Shown: positions 55,220-64,000 of the stretch, piece by piece
How positions within the stretch are numbered: position 1 is the first letter of the stretch
How the letters are laid out: each line of letters opens with the position of its first letter
DNA from: CAVTYH01 sp963738835
Lineage (GTDB): Bacteria > Planctomycetota > Planctomycetia > Pirellulales > JADZDJ01
Reading direction: 5' to 3'
Assembly: GCA_963738835.1 (NCBI GenBank)
Contig: CAVTYH010000010.1
Coordinates: 62,001 to 126,000, forward strand
Length of the DNA stretch: 64,000 bases
Notes under the pieces: generated by a model
The model's database searches: none
What the model was told of the DNA's origin: nothing
What the model saw: only the letters and a program-made list of their open reading frames with translations
Translations under genes and position numbers: made by a program

Positions 55220-55258
55220 ACGCCGGCAATCGTCGCGCGGGCTACCGATTACACGCCT

Positions 55259-57769
55259 ATGTCATCGCCAGTGCATTTTTGTTCTTGCTGGCAAACGCTC
55301 CTCGTCATTGGGTGTCTGGGAGCAGCGGTGACGTCGGGTACTTTAACGCTCGGGGCCGAGTCGGTTCCAGCTCCGAGCGTGCAGGCAATTCAGAATAAGG
55401 TGCCCACGCTGGCCCAGCCCGTTCCCCTGGGAGATGTTCGTCTCACAGGCGGTCCCCTGAAGCACGCGCAAGATCTGGATGCCGAGTATCTGCTCAAGCT
55501 CGAGCCCGATCGCATGCTGTACTACCTGCGGCTGCGCGCCGGTTTGGAGCCCAAAGCCCAGCGCGGCTACGGCGGATGGGATGGCGACGGGCGACAACTC
55601 ACCGGTCATATTGCCGGGCATTATCTCTCGGCCGTGAGTTATATGTATGCCGCCACCGGCGATCCGCGCTTCAAAGACCGCGTCGATTACTTGGTGAAGG
55701 AGCTCCAGGAAATTCAAGACAAACACGGCGACGGCTACATTGGCGCCCTGTTGGGCGGCGCCGGCCGCGGCGGCACAGGTGGCGGGCGCGGCACTCCGCA
55801 ATTGGTCGATGGCAAAACGCTGTTCGAGCAACTTGCCGCGGGCACGATTCGCTCCGGCGGGTTCGACCTGAACGGCATGTGGTCGCCGTGGTATGTCCAG
55901 CACAAAATATTCGCCGGGCTGCGTGATGCTTACCGCATCGCGGGGAATCGCACAGCCTTAGAAGTTGAAGAGAAATTCGCCGGCTGGGTCGAAAGCATTC
56001 TCTCCAAGTTAAACGAGCAGCAAATCCAGCAGATGCTGTTCACGGAATTCGGCGGCATGAACGAGGTGCTGGCCGATCTCTACGCCGACACCGGTGACCA
56101 GCGCTGGCTGGCGCTGTCCGATAAATTCGAACACACAGCCATCGTCAACCCACTCGCCCAAGGGACCGACATCCTGAACGGCAAGCACGGCAACACGCAG
56201 GTCCCCAAGTTGCTGGGCGAATTAAAACGCTACGAGTACACCGGCAACGCGACAGATGGCAACGCCGCCAGGTTCTTCTTCGACCAGGTGGCCTTTCACC
56301 ACAGCTTTGCGACCGGCGGTCATGGACGCAATGAGTACTTTGGAAAACCCGATGTGCTCAATCCAATGATCGAGGGCCGCACGGCGGAATCGTGCAACGT
56401 GTACAACATGCTGAAGATGGCGCACGAACTGTTCGCACTCGAACCGGACATCAAATACGCGAACTTCCACGAACGCGCGCTCTTCAATCACATTTTGGCG
56501 TCGATCAATCCGGAAACGGGTCAAACTTCTTACATGGTGCCCGTCGGCCAGGGCGTGATTCAAGAATATCAGCGCATGCTCGGGCCGGGCGAGAGCTTCA
56601 CTTGTTGTGTCGGCACGGGGATGGAAAGCCACGCGCTGCACGGTTATGGAGTGTACTACGAAGCCGGCAACAAGCTGTGGATCAATCTGTTTGCGCCAAG
56701 TGTTGCCCAGTGGAAATCGCAAGCCGCGACGGTCGAAATGGAGACTTCATTTCCTCTAGGGAACGACGCCACGCTGAAAATCTCTGTCGATGCTCCCAAA
56801 GAATTGACGCTGGCCATTCGCCGCCCCTACTGGGCAGGCGAAGGGTTCGCGGTGACGGTTAATGGCAAGGCTCTGGATGCACTTCCCCAGCCAGATTCTT
56901 ACGTCGAGATCAAACGAACTTGGAAATCCGGCGACGTGGTCGCGCTGACGCTTCCCAAGAAACTCTGGAAAGCGGCCTTGCCCGACAATCCATCGAAGGC
57001 CGCGCTCATGTGGGGGCCGCTGGTTCTGGCTGGCGATATGAGCGGCATGGCTGGCGCCACCGGCGGCCGAGCCCGGGGTGGTTCTGCGTCGAGCTATCCG
57101 GTGTTTGTGACCGACGAAACTTCGGTCGAGAACTGGCTCTTGCCCGTCTCCGGCGCAGAGGGCACGTTCAAAGCCCGCGGACAATTGCCGTCTGGCGATC
57201 AGGATGTTGAAGTCACGTTTGTTCCCTTCTACCAGTTGCACGACAAACGCTATGGCATTTACTGGGACATCATGACCCGTGCCGACTGGCAGCAGCGCGC
57301 CCGTCAGTTGGCCGCCGAGCAAGCGAAGCAGCAGAAGCTGACCGCCGCCACGGTCGGATTCGTGCAACCCGGCGAAATGCAACCCGAACGAGATTTCAAT
57401 TATCAAGCCGGGGAAGAATCCAGACCCGTGCGTGCGCAAGATCGCCCCGGCCGACGCGCCGCCACGTGGTTCTCTTTCGATCTCCCCGTGGATGAGGCGC
57501 ATCCGATGAGCCTGATCGTCACCTACCGCAATGATGAGCCGGCGCGCCGTCAGTTCGAGCTGCAAGTGGAGGGCAAAAAAATCGGCGCGCAGACCATCGA
57601 GCGCGCCGGTCCTCAAGAGCAAACCGGTTTTTTTGACGTCGAATACGGAATTCCCGCCGAGTTGGTCCACGGCCAACCAAAAGTCACTGTTCGATTTCAG
57701 GCCGCCGAGGGGAGCGAAGTCGCCCGGGTGTTTGGCCTGCGGACCATTCGCACCGACAGCGAGCGTTAA
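55259..57769 (+). CDS. Secreted beta-L-arabinofuranosidase-type hydrolase (GH127, DUF1680)
   Basis: 836 residues. An N-terminal hydrophobic segment (WQTLLVIGCLGAAVTSGTLT) indicates export. The alpha/alpha-barrel shows LGDVRLTGGPLKHAQDLDAE, GRQLTGHIAGHYLSAVSYMY, the zinc/nucleophile Cys cluster ESCNVYNMLKMAHELF and FTCCVGTGMESHALHGYGVY, all typical of GH127, where a Cys acts as nucleophile on arabinofuranosides. C-terminal beta domains follow (LKISVDAPKELTLAIRRPYW; ATWFSFDLPVDEAHPMSLIV). A Gly-rich loop (GGAGRGGTGGGRG) interrupts the barrel. Probable role: removal of arabinose from pectin or glycoproteins. Frame intact. Confidence 0.88.
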   Translation: MSSPVHFCSCWQTLLVIGCLGAAVTSGTLTLGAESVPAPSVQAIQNKVPTLAQPVPLGDVRLTGGPLKHAQDLDAEYLLKLEPDRMLYYLRLRAGLEPKAQRGYGGWDGDGRQLTGHIAGHYLSAVSYMYAATGDPRFKDRVDYLVKELQEIQDKHGDGYIGALLGGAGRGGTGGGRGTPQLVDGKTLFEQLAAGTIRSGGFDLNGMWSPWYVQHKIFAGLRDAYRIAGNRTALEVEEKFAGWVESILSKLNEQQIQQMLFTEFGGMNEVLADLYADTGDQRWLALSDKFEHTAIVNPLAQGTDILNGKHGNTQVPKLLGELKRYEYTGNATDGNAARFFFDQVAFHHSFATGGHGRNEYFGKPDVLNPMIEGRTAESCNVYNMLKMAHELFALEPDIKYANFHERALFNHILASINPETGQTSYMVPVGQGVIQEYQRMLGPGESFTCCVGTGMESHALHGYGVYYEAGNKLWINLFAPSVAQWKSQAATVEMETSFPLGNDATLKISVDAPKELTLAIRRPYWAGEGFAVTVNGKALDALPQPDSYVEIKRTWKSGDVVALTLPKKLWKAALPDNPSKAALMWGPLVLAGDMSGMAGATGGRARGGSASSYPVFVTDETSVENWLLPVSGAEGTFKARGQLPSGDQDVEVTFVPFYQLHDKRYGIYWDIMTRADWQQRARQLAAEQAKQQKLTAATVGFVQPGEMQPERDFNYQAGEESRPVRAQDRPGRRAATWFSFDLPVDEAHPMSLIVTYRNDEPARRQFELQVEGKKIGAQTIERAGPQEQTGFFDVEYGIPAELVHGQPKVTVRFQAAEGSEVARVFGLRTIRTDSER

Positions 57770-58253
57770 GCAGGTAGAACAGCCCCGCCCTGCCCCCCCG
57801 GTTCATTCCCAACCCGACGAAAATGCCCGGAGTTCGCCTCCTTGCCGGCGGGTACAACGGCCGGTTTTCGGCTCGTTTTTCCGGCTGAAAACCACCTTCC
57901 GTCCCGTACCAATTTATTCCAAACCAGGCGTTACTGGGCAGGTCCACCTCTGGCCGCCGGGCGACCAAAATCCTCTGATATAATTTGCACTTTTGGACGC
58001 CAATTGCTAGAATGCCAGCCGTGGGTGAGAAGCGGCAGCCAAGGGGCCAATTACTTGTCTTCATTTGGCCGATGGTGGGATGTGGGAGTTGCGTCAGTTC
58101 TGGGAGCGCGTTTCCGTCCAGCATGGCCTTGGCAACGGGGCGGTAGCGCGGGGTGAATCACTCGGTGCATCTAGGCGACGAGAGTCGTTCTCGTTCGATC
58201 ATTTATATCCGCGGAATAAACTCCGGTCGGAATGTTTTCAGGAGGGAAGTTGT
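57770..58253. other. 484-bp leader region of the second DUF1559 gene
   Basis: No separate gene is supported; the frame from 58065 is the DUF1559 frame read past its true start. It contains an extended -10 promoter (57976-57984). If that is the promoter, the messenger would carry a leader of about 260 nt, long enough for regulation, but no riboswitch was recognised. Confidence 0.4.
57976..57984 (+). promoter_or_regulatory. Extended -10 promoter element
   Basis: TGATATAAT combines a TG extension with a perfect TATAAT at 57979-57984, about 270 nt before the DUF1559 start at 58254. No -35 consensus is found at the right spacing, which is acceptable for extended -10 promoters. Confidence 0.4.
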
Positions 58254-59336
58254 ATGCTGCGCAATTCACGGCGAATCGCCTCGCGTAGTGCCTTCACGTT
58301 GGTCGAGCTGCTGGTTGTCATCGCCATCATCGGCATTCTGATTGCCCTCTTGTTGCCCGCCATTCAATCGGCGCGTGAAGCCGCCCGGCTGACGGAATGC
58401 AAAAACAACTTGAAGCAGATCGGCTTGGCGTTGCAAAATCATGTCAACACGCAAAAACATTTTCCGACCGGCGGCTGGGGCTGGAATTCAACCGGCGACC
58501 CGGACCGCGGGTACGGCAAAAACCAACCTGGTGGCTGGGCCTACAACATCCTGCCGTATATGGAAGAACGGGTGGTCCACGACTATGGCAAGGGCATGCA
58601 ATACCCCCAGAAAAGCTCGGCCCTCAGTCTGCAAGTCGGGTCGTTCGTCAAAGGCTTTGGCTGTCCCAGCCGGCGGTCTGAATCGATCACTTATCCGTTT
58701 ACGCTTGCTGGTAGCGGTGCGGCCTACGGCAATTGGATTGTGCCACCCGGTAACCCCCCCCGAGTTGCCCGCACCGATTATGCTGCCTGCGCCGGTAGCG
58801 AACAGCCGTTGAATAACGGTGTTGAGAACGGTGGCGGTCCCGGAGACACCAACTTAGACGGTTATGTATGGCCGTCACCTAATCCGTGCGAAGTTATTGG
58901 CAATTCCAAATATGCGACTGGCATTATCTACCAGCGCAGCACCGTTAGCATCAAACAAGTTGTCGACGGACTCAGCAAGACCTATGCGATTGGGGAAAAA
59001 TTCCTGCTGGTCGACAAGTACGGCACGGGCGATGATCACGGTGACAACGAGTGGATGTTTACCGGGTACGACAACGACACCAACCGTAGTGCCGCCGATA
59101 TCGGCAACGGGGGTGCGAATGTCATCCACGACACGATCTCTGGCACCGAGATCAACGGCCAGACGCTGGCCGCCAGCGATCTTGGACGGAATCTCTGGGG
59201 CAGCGCCCACCCCAGCGCCTGGAACATGGTTTTTTGCGACGGCTCGGTCCACACCATTCCGTTCGGCATCGATCTGAAAACGCACCAGCAGTTGGCCAAC
59301 CGCATGGACCGCAAGACGCCGAAGTTTGATTTCTAA
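58254..59336 (+). CDS. DUF1559 prepilin-type protein
   Basis: ATG 58254 (MLRNSRRIASRSAFTLVELL) with GGAGGG about 8 nt ahead. The leader SAFTLVELLVVIAIIGILIA followed by LLLPAIQSAREAAR is a standard prepilin cleavage/methylation site. The 360-residue DUF1559 domain includes NNLKQIGLALQNHVNTQKHF, the CPSRRSESITYPF block, a Gly/Asn-rich loop and the terminal H-x9-DG motif in AHPSAWNMVFCDGSVHTIPF. Probably secreted through or assembled by a type II secretion-like system. Lies between GH127 and SGNH esterase genes on the same strand. Confidence 0.9.
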   Translation: MLRNSRRIASRSAFTLVELLVVIAIIGILIALLLPAIQSAREAARLTECKNNLKQIGLALQNHVNTQKHFPTGGWGWNSTGDPDRGYGKNQPGGWAYNILPYMEERVVHDYGKGMQYPQKSSALSLQVGSFVKGFGCPSRRSESITYPFTLAGSGAAYGNWIVPPGNPPRVARTDYAACAGSEQPLNNGVENGGGPGDTNLDGYVWPSPNPCEVIGNSKYATGIIYQRSTVSIKQVVDGLSKTYAIGEKFLLVDKYGTGDDHGDNEWMFTGYDNDTNRSAADIGNGGANVIHDTISGTEINGQTLAASDLGRNLWGSAHPSAWNMVFCDGSVHTIPFGIDLKTHQQLANRMDRKTPKFDF

Positions 59337-59589
59337 GCGGCCGGCGTTTCTCGCGGGTGGCCCGTACAAGTGTCCGCTCCGGCGCAGCCGCAAGAGGGGC
59401 TTGGCCAGGATTCGAACTCGTGGGTTGGGCAACGACTTGGCGCAGCCTCTTGTCTGGCGTGCGCGACCGCGATCTGCCTCCGGCTTGATCGGGGCCGGTC
59501 TGCGGGCGTTTGAGCGCAATCGGCTGGCCATGGGCGGAGCCCGGCGACAAAATTCAAAGCGGCGCCCCACCACCTTCGGAGAATCTCAG
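59337..59589. repeat. Dispersed GGTGGCCCG repeat region
   Basis: GGGTGGCCCGTACAAGTGTC, then CAGCCGCAAGAGG-GGCTTGG, and further on GCGCGACCGCGATCTGC resemble in order the stretch at 2480-2600 (GGGTGGCCCGGACAGTTTGT, CGCCGCAAGAGGCTCTTGG, TGCGCGACCACGA). The region separates the DUF1559 and esterase genes. A GGATTCGAACTC tract looks tRNA-like but does not fold as one. Confidence 0.5.
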
Positions 59590-60478
59590 ATGTTAGAAAT
59601 GAATTGGCGGTCAATCGTGCTGGGTCTTTCAATGGCCGGCCTGCTGGCCTGCGCAGCCAGCGCGAAAGCGCAATCGAACGAAAAAGCCAAAGCGCCGGTG
59701 GCGCAGCGCCCGAACCGGCGCGCTGGCGGCCGATCACAATCCGGCGCTGCCGACCGTGTTTCTGATCGGCGACTCGACCGTGAAGAACAGTTGGGATAAA
59801 GGGACCGATGGCCTGTGGGGTTGGGGACATCCGCTGGCGGCGTACTTCGACCCCCGCCAGATCAACGTTGAAAATCAGGCGCTGGGGGGCACCAGCAGCC
59901 GATCGTACTTGACCGCCGGCCATTGGCAACGCGTGCTGGCGCTGGTGAAGCCGGGCGATTACGTGCTCATGCAGTTCGGCCACAACGACGGCGGCGGCGC
60001 CAGCGGCCGGGGCTCGCTGCGCGGCAACGGTGAAGAATCGCAAGAGGTGAGCCGCGACGGCCAGAAGGAAACCGTTCACACCTACGGCTGGTACTTGCGG
60101 AAGTACATTGCCGACACCAAGGCCCGGGGCGCGACGCCGATTGTGTGTTCGCTGATTCCCCGCAACGACTGGGACGGCGGCAAAGTGAAGCGCGCCACGG
60201 GCAGCTATGCCACCTGGGCCGCCGAGGCCGCCCAACAAGCGGGCGCGCTCTTCATCGATCTGAACGGCCTGATCGCCGACAAGTACGACCAACTGGGTCA
60301 GGAAGCCGTGAAGCCTTTGTTCCCCAAAGAGCACACCCACACCGGCTGGAAGGGCGCCGTGCTGAACGCCGAGTGCGTGGTGGAGGGAATTAAAGGGCTG
60401 AAAGATTGCGACTTGAGCAAGTATTTGACCGACGCGCCCCAACCGGTGAAGCCGGCCAGCGATCCGACAGATGGATGA
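59590..60478 (+). CDS. Secreted SGNH/GDSL esterase, rhamnogalacturonan acetylesterase type, CE12 (one frameshift)
   Basis: ATG 59590 (MLEMNWRSIVLGLSMAGLLA) with GGAGA ahead begins a signal peptide. Near 59720 the frame changes; the continuation AADHNPALPTVFLIGDSTVK carries block I (GDS). Further SGNH blocks: GGTSSRSYLTAGHWQR, FGHND with the oxyanion Asn, and KEHTHTGWKGA with the catalytic His. Total length about 296 residues, normal for CE12. It would deacetylate pectic rhamnogalacturonan, in line with the pectinesterase and GH127 in this window. Convergent with the RTX protein gene. Confidence 0.85.
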
Positions 60479-60543
60479 GATGAGCGCGGAAAAAGCTGGG
60501 GGCTTCCCACGCTTAAAGAAACCATTCAATGGCCCAGCGAAAT

Positions 60544-63500
60544 TCAATTCACCCGAATGCCGGCTTTTAAACCGTTGAGCTTGTCCTGGCCCGAGAGGTT
60601 CCAGAACCAATCGTCGCCCAGCGCGGCGAACAATTGATCGATGGCGCCGTCGCTAGTGATGGCGCTGGAGTTCAGCGCCACGCCCTGCGAATTGTTGCCA
60701 GCCAGGAGCTTGGTGGTGCGCGTGGCGTAGTCGTCGCTCGAATTCCACTGCTGCGAAATGCCCCACAACGCGGCCTCATTGGCATCGAACTGCGTGGCAT
60801 CGCCGATGAGGATGTTGCCATCGGCGGCGTTGGTGGGGCCGCTCATCAAGCCGCCATAGAGTTTGTCGGCCCCGGTGCCGCCGATCAGTACATCGCGTCC
60901 CGCGCCGCCGATGAGCTTATCGAGACCGGTGCCGCCGATGAGAATATCGTTGCCAAGGCCGCCGATCAGCGTATCGTTGCCATTGCCGCCAAAGAACATG
61001 CCCGGTTTGGAGACGAAATAGGTTTTGCCGGCGATGACGCTGCTGAGCATCTGGAGAGTGTCGTTGCCCGCCAGACCATAGGCGACAATATGGCCGGTCG
61101 GCGAGAAGGCGCCCAGCACGGCGCCGTTGAACTTGACGCGGATCGCGCCGGCCGCGGTGGCCGGCAAGAACGTGATAAAATCGCTTCCCGGAGTGCCGCC
61201 GACATAGAGCGCCGTGCCGCCGGGAATAAGCGAATCGGCCTCCAGCGCCACGCGAACCACATGCTCCAACAGTGCGGCCGATACGCTGCCATTCACGCCG
61301 ACGCTGTAACTGGCAGTGATGGAGTGGTTGCCAATCAATAGGCCCGCGATCGAGAAAGTCGCTGTGCCATTTTGCAGGGCTGCCGAGCCTAAAACCTTGA
61401 CTCCATCTTTGAACGTGACCAGACCGGTTGGCACGTCGTTGCCGGCGCCAGCGCTGACCGTGGCAGTGAAACTTACCGACTGCCCGGGGACGATGCGGCC
61501 CGCCGAAGTGGCCAGGGTCGTGGTCGTTTTCGCGCTGACCTGCACGTTGGTTTTGGCTTGGGCGGCAGTGGGCGTGGCTTGCGCGTTGCCGGCTTTGTCG
61601 GTGGCCATGCTGAAGAAGCCGTACGTGTGCCCCGACGTGCCGGTGAACATGGCGGAAGTCTGCGTCGTGCCTTGCAGGAACGGTTTGAACGCGCCGCCAT
61701 TGTCGGAAACATACACGTCGTACTTGGCGATGCCGGTGCCGCTGTCGGAACCCGACCAACTGACCGCGAACGATTTTGAGGTCGTTGTCGCGGCCAGCGC
61801 TTTGACGGCACTGTTGGGGGCAGTCGTATCGGCGGCCGCGGCGGCTGTGGTGGGCTTCACCGGTGGATCGAAATTGCCAACGATGGGGTTGGCGAATTCA
61901 TCGCCGAACTGGAAGTACAAATCGCTGCCCAACGGCGACGGGCTGAAGGGGTGATTCAGCAGATCGGGCGCCACAGAAAAATCGCTGAACGCCGGCAGCG
62001 TCGAAACATCGATGGGCGGAAGGCCGGTCGTGGTGTCGGGCACGTCGTTCGACATCAAGAAAAAGACTTCCGCACCCGTAGCCGGAATTGTTCCCGCACG
62101 GCCGGGGACCCACAAACCGACGTCGGTCACGCCGTCTTGGTCCATATCGGCGGCGATTGGAATTTCGCTCACGCCGGGGAAGCCAAACGCGATGGTCGGC
62201 AACACCGTGCCGGGTACGCCGGTGTCGAAGAAATTGAACGGCACGCCCGGAGTGCCGTAATCAAACGTGAAGAAATCATTCTTCCACGTGGCCAGGTCGA
62301 CGGCTCCGTCGCCGTTGAAATCGCCGGCAATCGGGATGCCGCGCAAATTGCTCGCCACAGGCACACCGCCGTTGATTGGGACGACCGTTTGACCGACTGG
62401 ATCGACCGCAAAGAACCAGAACTTCGTGCCGTCGAACAGTGCCAGCTCATCGCCGTTCGTGGCGTCGCCATCGAAATTGCCGGCAATCGGAATACCGTTG
62501 ATCTGGAAATCCGGCAGCGCAGCGCCGATATCAGCTACGCCGTCGCCCGTGTTATCGATCAGCCAGCGGAATGCTTTCAGATTCTGATCGTAACCGTAGG
62601 CGGCCAGCTTGGAGAAGCCATTGGCAATTGCACCGAATTCCTCATCGCCCTGCGGGAAGTTGCCCGCGAACACGGCATCGTGAACGCCCATCTGCGAGAA
62701 CAAGCCCACGAGCGATGGGCCCAGTTGCAGCGTGAACGTGAGATCGCGATTGGTGAAGTCGGTGTTCTGCGGATCGTAAACGAAGTTGCCGTTGATATCG
62801 ACATACACTTTCGCCGCCGCGTAATCGGCAATTTCCGGACGGCTATCGACGGTGAACCGCGCTACAAAATTGCCGCCGGCATGGCCATCGCCGCTGGGGA
62901 AGTTGGGCGCGCCATTGGGCTCGGGGGCATTGCTCTCGCCATCGAGCTGATTCAACGGCGGATCGCGGAGGCTGTCGCTAATGGTGAGCGTGAAGCGATC
63001 GTCAGGCAACGGTTTGCTGAAAACAATGCGAATGGTTGCCGTTGGAGTTTGGCCGACCATCGACGGAAACGGATCGTCGATTTCCACATGGTCGATCGCC
63101 ACAATTCCGTTGGCGTCGCCGACCACTTGGAACAATCCGCGGGCCTGGTCGGCCGTCAGCATGTAATCCAATGCCGGGTACAAGAAACCGGCCACCCGGG
63201 GCGGCAGATCTTGGAAGTGAATCAGCAGGCTGTTCACGAGCGGTGTGGGGCTTTGCGGCGCATTGGTCGGCTTCAGACCGAACAGGTTGTAGGTCGAGCT
63301 GGGCACATCGTTGACCGAGACATCAGTCACCTGCGGGCCAAAGATATCGACATTGGCAACGCCGGGGTTGCCGGTGCCGACGCCGGCCAGATTGTCGAAA
63401 TCGTAGGTGTTGATCGATGTGGACGAAAGCGACGCCAGCGGAGCGCCCTTCACCCGTACGAAGATGCGATTGAACTGCGGAAAGTTGGGATCGTCGGTGG

Positions 63501-64000
63501 CCGCGAACACCGCGGCCTTGCCGCCCGAGGCCGCAACGCCATTGACGATCAGATTGCCGTTGGCATCGTAAATCGCCAGGTCCAAATCGCCGTTGCCCGG
63601 CAAGCCAGGCCGGCCGTTGGCCAGCGTGGGCAACAGATCGAACAGGATTTTCACCTGGAACGTGCCCGTGGCCTGCGGGCGGAATTCATACCAATCTTCA
63701 TCACCGTTCGCGGTAAAAGGCAACGTTGTGAGCGCACCCGGATCGATGCTCGGGCTGTTCGAGGCCGTGCCGACGCGGAAAAGCTGGCCGGCGTTCAACC
63801 GCGTGTCGTTATATTCGAACGGGTCGTTGTGGAAAACTTTGATGCGGCCGTTGCCGTCGGTTCCGGTGCCGCCGGTGACGGGATTGACCGGTGTCACATC
63901 GACCCGTTCCACATCGGCGTAAACAATCGGATTCAAGGCGCCGACCGTGGCCGAGCCACTGCGGCCATCGGAGTTCTGGCGGAGTATCGTCAGATCGCCG
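60544..64000 (-). CDS. Large multidomain surface protein with FG-GAP, Ig-like and RTX repeats (5' end beyond window)
   Basis: The frame stays open to the window edge, so the start lies beyond 64000; more than 1,150 residues are present. Domains from N to C: a pre-peptidase-type segment (DPFEYNDTRLNAGQLFRVGT ... NGDLDLAIYDANGNLI), a long beta region with KVYVDINGNFVYDP, three FG-GAP-like repeats (GIPIAGNFDGDATNGDELAL, GIPIAGDFNGDGAVDLATW, EIPIAADMDQDGVTDVGLW), a fibronectin-like unit (SFAVSWSGSDSGTGIAKYDV), a bacterial Ig-like repeat (TGLVTFKDGVKVLGSAAL), and calcium-binding RTX nonapeptides (GNGNDTLIGGLGNDILIGG, GGAGRDVLIGGTGADKLYGG). Probably a secreted, calcium-stabilised adhesin-like protein. 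Frame intact. Confidence 0.85.
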   Translation of the reverse strand, partial: GDLTILRQNSDGRSGSATVGALNPIVYADVERVDVTPVNPVTGGTGTDGNGRIKVFHNDPFEYNDTRLNAGQLFRVGTASNSPSIDPGALTTLPFTANGDEDWYEFRPQATGTFQVKILFDLLPTLANGRPGLPGNGDLDLAIYDANGNLIVNGVAASGGKAAVFAATDDPNFPQFNRIFVRVKGAPLASLSSTSINTYDFDNLAGVGTGNPGVANVDIFGPQVTDVSVNDVPSSTYNLFGLKPTNAPQSPTPLVNSLLIHFQDLPPRVAGFLYPALDYMLTADQARGLFQVVGDANGIVAIDHVEIDDPFPSMVGQTPTATIRIVFSKPLPDDRFTLTISDSLRDPPLNQLDGESNAPEPNGAPNFPSGDGHAGGNFVARFTVDSRPEIADYAAAKVYVDINGNFVYDPQNTDFTNRDLTFTLQLGPSLVGLFSQMGVHDAVFAGNFPQGDEEFGAIANGFSKLAAYGYDQNLKAFRWLIDNTGDGVADIGAALPDFQINGIPIAGNFDGDATNGDELALFDGTKFWFFAVDPVGQTVVPINGGVPVASNLRGIPIAGDFNGDGAVDLATWKNDFFTFDYGTPGVPFNFFDTGVPGTVLPTIAFGFPGVSEIPIAADMDQDGVTDVGLWVPGRAGTIPATGAEVFFLMSNDVPDTTTGLPPIDVSTLPAFSDFSVAPDLLNHPFSPSPLGSDLYFQFGDEFANPIVGNFDPPVKPTTAAAAADTTAPNSAVKALAATTTSKSFAVSWSGSDSGTGIAKYDVYVSDNGGAFKPFLQGTTQTSAMFTGTSGHTYGFFSMATDKAGNAQATPTAAQAKTNVQVSAKTTTTLATSAGRIVPGQSVSFTATVSAGAGNDVPTGLVTFKDGVKVLGSAALQNGTATFSIAGLLIGNHSITASYSVGVNGSVSAALLEHVVRVALEADSLIPGGTALYVGGTPGSDFITFLPATAAGAIRVKFNGAVLGAFSPTGHIVAYGLAGNDTLQMLSSVIAGKTYFVSKPGMFFGGNGNDTLIGGLGNDILIGGTGLDKLIGGAGRDVLIGGTGADKLYGGLMSGPTNAADGNILIGDATQFDANEAALWGISQQWNSSDDYATRTTKLLAGNNSQGVALNSSAITSDGAIDQLFAALGDDWFWNLSGQDKLNGLKAGIRVN

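Noticed and set aside
59400..59425. tRNA-like T-arm, GGATTCGAACTCG on the plus strand
   Set aside because: The reverse complement has GAGTTCGAATCC, but the flanking bases do not pair as a T stem and no anticodon arm or acceptor stem can be built. It lies in a dispersed repeat.

Overview
The window reads as a chromosomal piece of a planctomycete, probably Pirellulales-like. Three DUF1559 proteins carry the C-terminal H-x9-DG signature, two of them with classic prepilin leaders. There is a giant beta-strand-repeat protein ending in a dockerin-like segment plus a PEP-CTERM tail, PQQ-type beta-propeller proteins, many secreted glycoside hydrolases, and small membrane proteins opening with the MRLRFTIRDL-type sequence that I associate with planctomycetes. 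The taxonomic call is inference; no rRNA or tRNA gene was seen.

Layout. 0-2.5 kb: a DUF1559 protein and a membrane protein, both on +. 2.5-3.6 kb: non-coding repeats, including one arm of a 334-bp inverted repeat. 3.6-15.5 kb, all on -: GH29 fucosidase, galK-galT-galE with overlapping start/stop codons, then an RND efflux pump, adaptor and outer-membrane channel that are heavily frameshifted. 15.9-18.2 kb: an exported protein and a PQQ propeller with EF-hands. 18.3-23.8 kb: an array of small minus-strand genes punctuated by copies of a 30-bp sequence encoding MRLRFTIRDL. 23.8-31.9 kb: a Clp N-domain protein with an in-frame stop, a sugar ABC transporter, a second GH29 fucosidase and a lactate permease. 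31.9-36.2 kb: second repeat arm, membrane proteins and a BaiN/HI0933 flavoprotein carrying an in-frame repeat insertion. 36.3-44.7 kb: cyclophilin, PQQ propeller, pectinesterase, GH31 and two tandem flavin-dependent halogenase-like genes sharing an apparently identical 571-bp tract. 45.7-54 kb: the giant PEP-CTERM protein. 54-60.5 kb: two DUF1559 proteins, a GH127-type arabinofuranosidase and a CE12-type SGNH esterase. 60.5 kb to the end: a large RTX/FG-GAP protein cut by the window edge.

Together the enzymes suggest growth on plant or algal polysaccharide. Fucosidases, GH31, pectinesterase, arabinofuranosidase and acetylesterase would release sugars; a sugar ABC transporter would import them; the Leloir enzymes would use galactose; and a lactate permease could handle the lactate formed from fucose.

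The strongest candidate for something undescribed is the 18.3-23.8 kb island. There an N-terminal cytoplasmic/transmembrane module appears as the start of real genes and as orphan or decayed mini-ORFs directly ahead of unrelated genes. The same kind of module heads or sits inside other proteins at 0.4, 1.8 and 34.4 kb. A caution applies throughout: many conserved genes carry one or two isolated frameshifts, so uncorrected indel errors are likely in parts of this sequence.
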